Both the position numbers and the translations under genes were made by a program. A stretch of DNA of 23,034 bases from an uncultured Oscillospiraceae bacterium. GTDB taxonomy: Bacteria > Bacillota > Clostridia > Oscillospirales > Oscillospiraceae. The notes under the pieces are model-generated. The model was not told the origin of the DNA and ran no database searches. It saw only the letters and a list, made by a program, of their open reading frames with translations. The stretch lies in contig CAAEUZ010000012.1 of assembly GCA_900759385.1 (NCBI GenBank), forward strand, positions 1-23,034, written 5' to 3'. Below, piece after piece: positions 21,974 through 23,034 of the stretch. Positions within the stretch are counted from its first letter, which is position 1, and each line of letters begins with the position of its first letter.

Positions 21974-22819
21974 TTACGCCTCGACGTCCCGCACGTACAT
22001 GGGCCGTACGTTGGGGTCGGAGGTCTCACGAACCTGCAGCTCAAAGCGGTCCAGGTTCTTGAGCATGTTGGAGAGCTTGCCGAAGCCGTATGTGCGCGGA
22101 TCGAAGTCGGGCTGCTTTTTTATAATGAGATTGCCCAGGTTGGACATGTCGATCCAGCCGTCGTCGTCCGCCAGGTCGGCCACGGAGTCGGCGATGAGGT
22201 TGATGATGTCCTCCGGCACGGGAGGCTTGGCCTCTGCGGCGGTGGCGGCCGTCTTTTTGGCCGAGGACTTGGCTGGGGCCTTTTCCGCCTTCTCGGCCGT
22301 CTTGGCGGAAGCGGAGGCCTTTTTGGCGGCAGCCGGGGCGGCGGACTTCTTGGCCGCGGCCTTGGCGGGTTTCTTGTACTTGTCGCGGATGACCTCCACG
22401 CGGATGAACTTGTCGCAGGCCTGGACAAAGGCCTTGGGCGTCTTCTCCTCGCCGATGCCGATGACGTACATGCCGCTCTCGCGCAGCCTTATGGCCAGCG
22501 GGGTGAAGTCGCTGTCGGAGCTCACGAGCACGTAGCCGTCCGTCTTGCCGGTGTAGAGTATGTCCATGGCGTCGATTATCATGGCGCTGTCCGTGGCGTT
22601 CTTGCCGGTGGTGTACGCGAACTGCTGCTTGGGCGTTACGGCGTTTTCCAGCAGGGTGTTTTTCCAGGAGGTCAGCCCGTGGCTGGCCCAGTCGCCGTAA
22701 ATGCGCTTTATCATCGGCGTGCCGTAGATGGCGATCTCCTCCATGATGCCCTTGAGACAGTCACGGGGCGCGTTGTCGCCGTCGATGAGGACGGCAAGGC
22801 GCATGTTTTCCATTGTCAT
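21974..22819 (-). CDS. NYN-domain nuclease-like protein with LOTUS/OST-HTH domain
   Basis: A 281-residue protein in three parts. Residues 1-140 form a NYN (PIN-like, LabA/DUF88) domain with metal-binding acids Asp13 and Asp15 (LIDGDN), Asp77 (NATDSAMIID) and Asp102/Asp104 (SSDSDF). Residues about 148-200 form a lysine-alanine-serine-rich basic linker resembling histone H1 tails. Residues about 205-277 form a LOTUS/OST-HTH domain (EDIINLIADSVADLADDDGWIDMSNLGNLI ... YGFGKLSNMLKNLDRFEL), an RNA-binding winged helix. NYN-LOTUS proteins are known in bacteria and in eukaryotic RNA regulation; the job here is probably RNA processing or nucleic-acid binding. ATG 22819 is taken, but ATG 22813 or 22804 are possible since the ribosome site is weak. 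Confidence 0.88.
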   Translation of the reverse strand: MTMENMRLAVLIDGDNAPRDCLKGIMEEIAIYGTPMIKRIYGDWASHGLTSWKNTLLENAVTPKQQFAYTTGKNATDSAMIIDAMDILYTGKTDGYVLVSSDSDFTPLAIRLRESGMYVIGIGEEKTPKAFVQACDKFIRVEVIRDKYKKPAKAAAKKSAAPAAAKKASASAKTAEKAEKAPAKSSAKKTAATAAEAKPPVPEDIINLIADSVADLADDDGWIDMSNLGNLIIKKQPDFDPRTYGFGKLSNMLKNLDRFELQVRETSDPNVRPMYVRDVEA

Positions 22820-22869
22820 GTTGATTCACTTCTTTTCGGTTTGGTTTTTACCATTGTTCATTGCTTTTT

Positions 22870-22938
22870 CGGGGGCATTTCTTTTTGTACTTGCCAAAAA
22901 GAAATGTCCCCGGACCCCCAAAGAGAAAAGCGCTTTTG
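22870..22938 (+). repeat. Structured intergenic repeat, copy 2
   Basis: The arms CGGGGGCATTTCTTTTTG (22870-22887) and CAAAAAGAAATGTCCCCG (22895-22912) pair along all 18 positions with one G-U pair and a 7-base loop TACTTGC. The block at 22918-22938 is identical to 4561-4581. The copy sits upstream of the NYN gene, in the same orientation as copy 1. Confidence 0.8.
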
Positions 22939-23034
22939 CTGGTGCGTTGGAACCTTATGCTGGCGGTGTTGGCGGGGTGGTCATCCCTAAGCAGGATACG
23001 TTCTTGAGCATCGCCGACCGCAGTTTGAGCCGCT
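22939..23034. other. End of window, no gene seen
   Basis: No frame with ribosome site and protein-like composition is visible in the last bases. A CATCCCT...GGATACGT stretch at about 22982-23004 loosely resembles TATCCCT...GGTATACGT at 4638-4658 after copy 1, so the repeat unit may run farther, but the spacing differs. Confidence 0.3.

Noticed and set aside
22679..22990. A 103-codon plus-strand frame near the window end
   Set aside because: Overlaps the NYN gene start and runs through the hairpin repeat; cysteine/tryptophan-rich tail and no ribosome site.
1..23034. CRISPR array, tRNA, rRNA, transposase or prophage genes
   Set aside because: No regularly spaced repeats, no cloverleaf with anticodon, and no mobile-element protein motifs were seen in any strand.

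Overview
This window reads as a piece of chromosome from a high-GC, low-oxygen-type Firmicute, most likely a gut clostridial lineage in the Oscillospirales. That placement is inference: it rests on the gene families (DUF5058, BceAB-type ABC exporter with an intramembrane-sensing kinase, LytTR-only regulator, MMPL plus heptad-repeat protein, UMF1-type MFS), on AGGAGG-like ribosome binding sites, and on sigma-A type promoters. No rRNA, tRNA, CRISPR array, transposase or prophage gene is visible. Isoleucine AUA codons are frequent even though the DNA is GC-rich.

Layout. 37-2904 (+): three tightly packed genes, two membrane proteins (DUF5058 and a partner) and an M20 metallopeptidase. 2999-4192 (+): an OFA-type MFS carrier ending at a strong terminator. 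4193-4782 holds a very small membrane-protein gene on the minus strand, a structured repeat element and no other gene. 4783-8309 (-): a BceAB-like ABC transporter operon with a third, unknown membrane protein. 8310-8584: a divergent control region with a BceR-type operator on one side and LytTR-type direct repeats plus a promoter on the other. 8585-9823 (+): a LytTR regulator and a membrane-anchored partner. 9871-11145 (-): a LarA-family Ni enzyme. 11222-12202 (-): a BceS-like kinase. 12279-14389 (-): a UMF1-type MFS protein and a zinc-dependent phospholipase C-like protein. 14530-16456 (-): an OmpR-type response regulator coupled to glyA. 16632-17201 (-) and 17406-21424 (+): a divergent TetR / MMPL exporter / secreted heptad-repeat protein locus with two operator-like palindromes around its promoter. 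21467-21717: an AT-rich island. 21718-21912 (+): a small membrane protein. 21974-22819 (-): a NYN-LOTUS nuclease-like protein. 22820-23034: a second copy of the structured repeat.

How the parts fit. The main theme is envelope stress and export. The ABC exporter, the kinase and the response regulator look like one Bce-type peptide-antibiotic sensing and detoxification module whose parts lie at three separate places on the same strand, with unrelated genes between. The perfect TTACA-N4-TGTAA palindrome in front of the exporter is the expected target of such a regulator. The LytTR pair is divergent from the exporter and carries its own repeat-flanked promoter. The TetR-MMPL locus is a second, independently regulated envelope export system. 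The most unusual non-coding signal is a hairpin repeat of two copies in which the outer stem differs by compensating changes, so the fold rather than the sequence is being kept.
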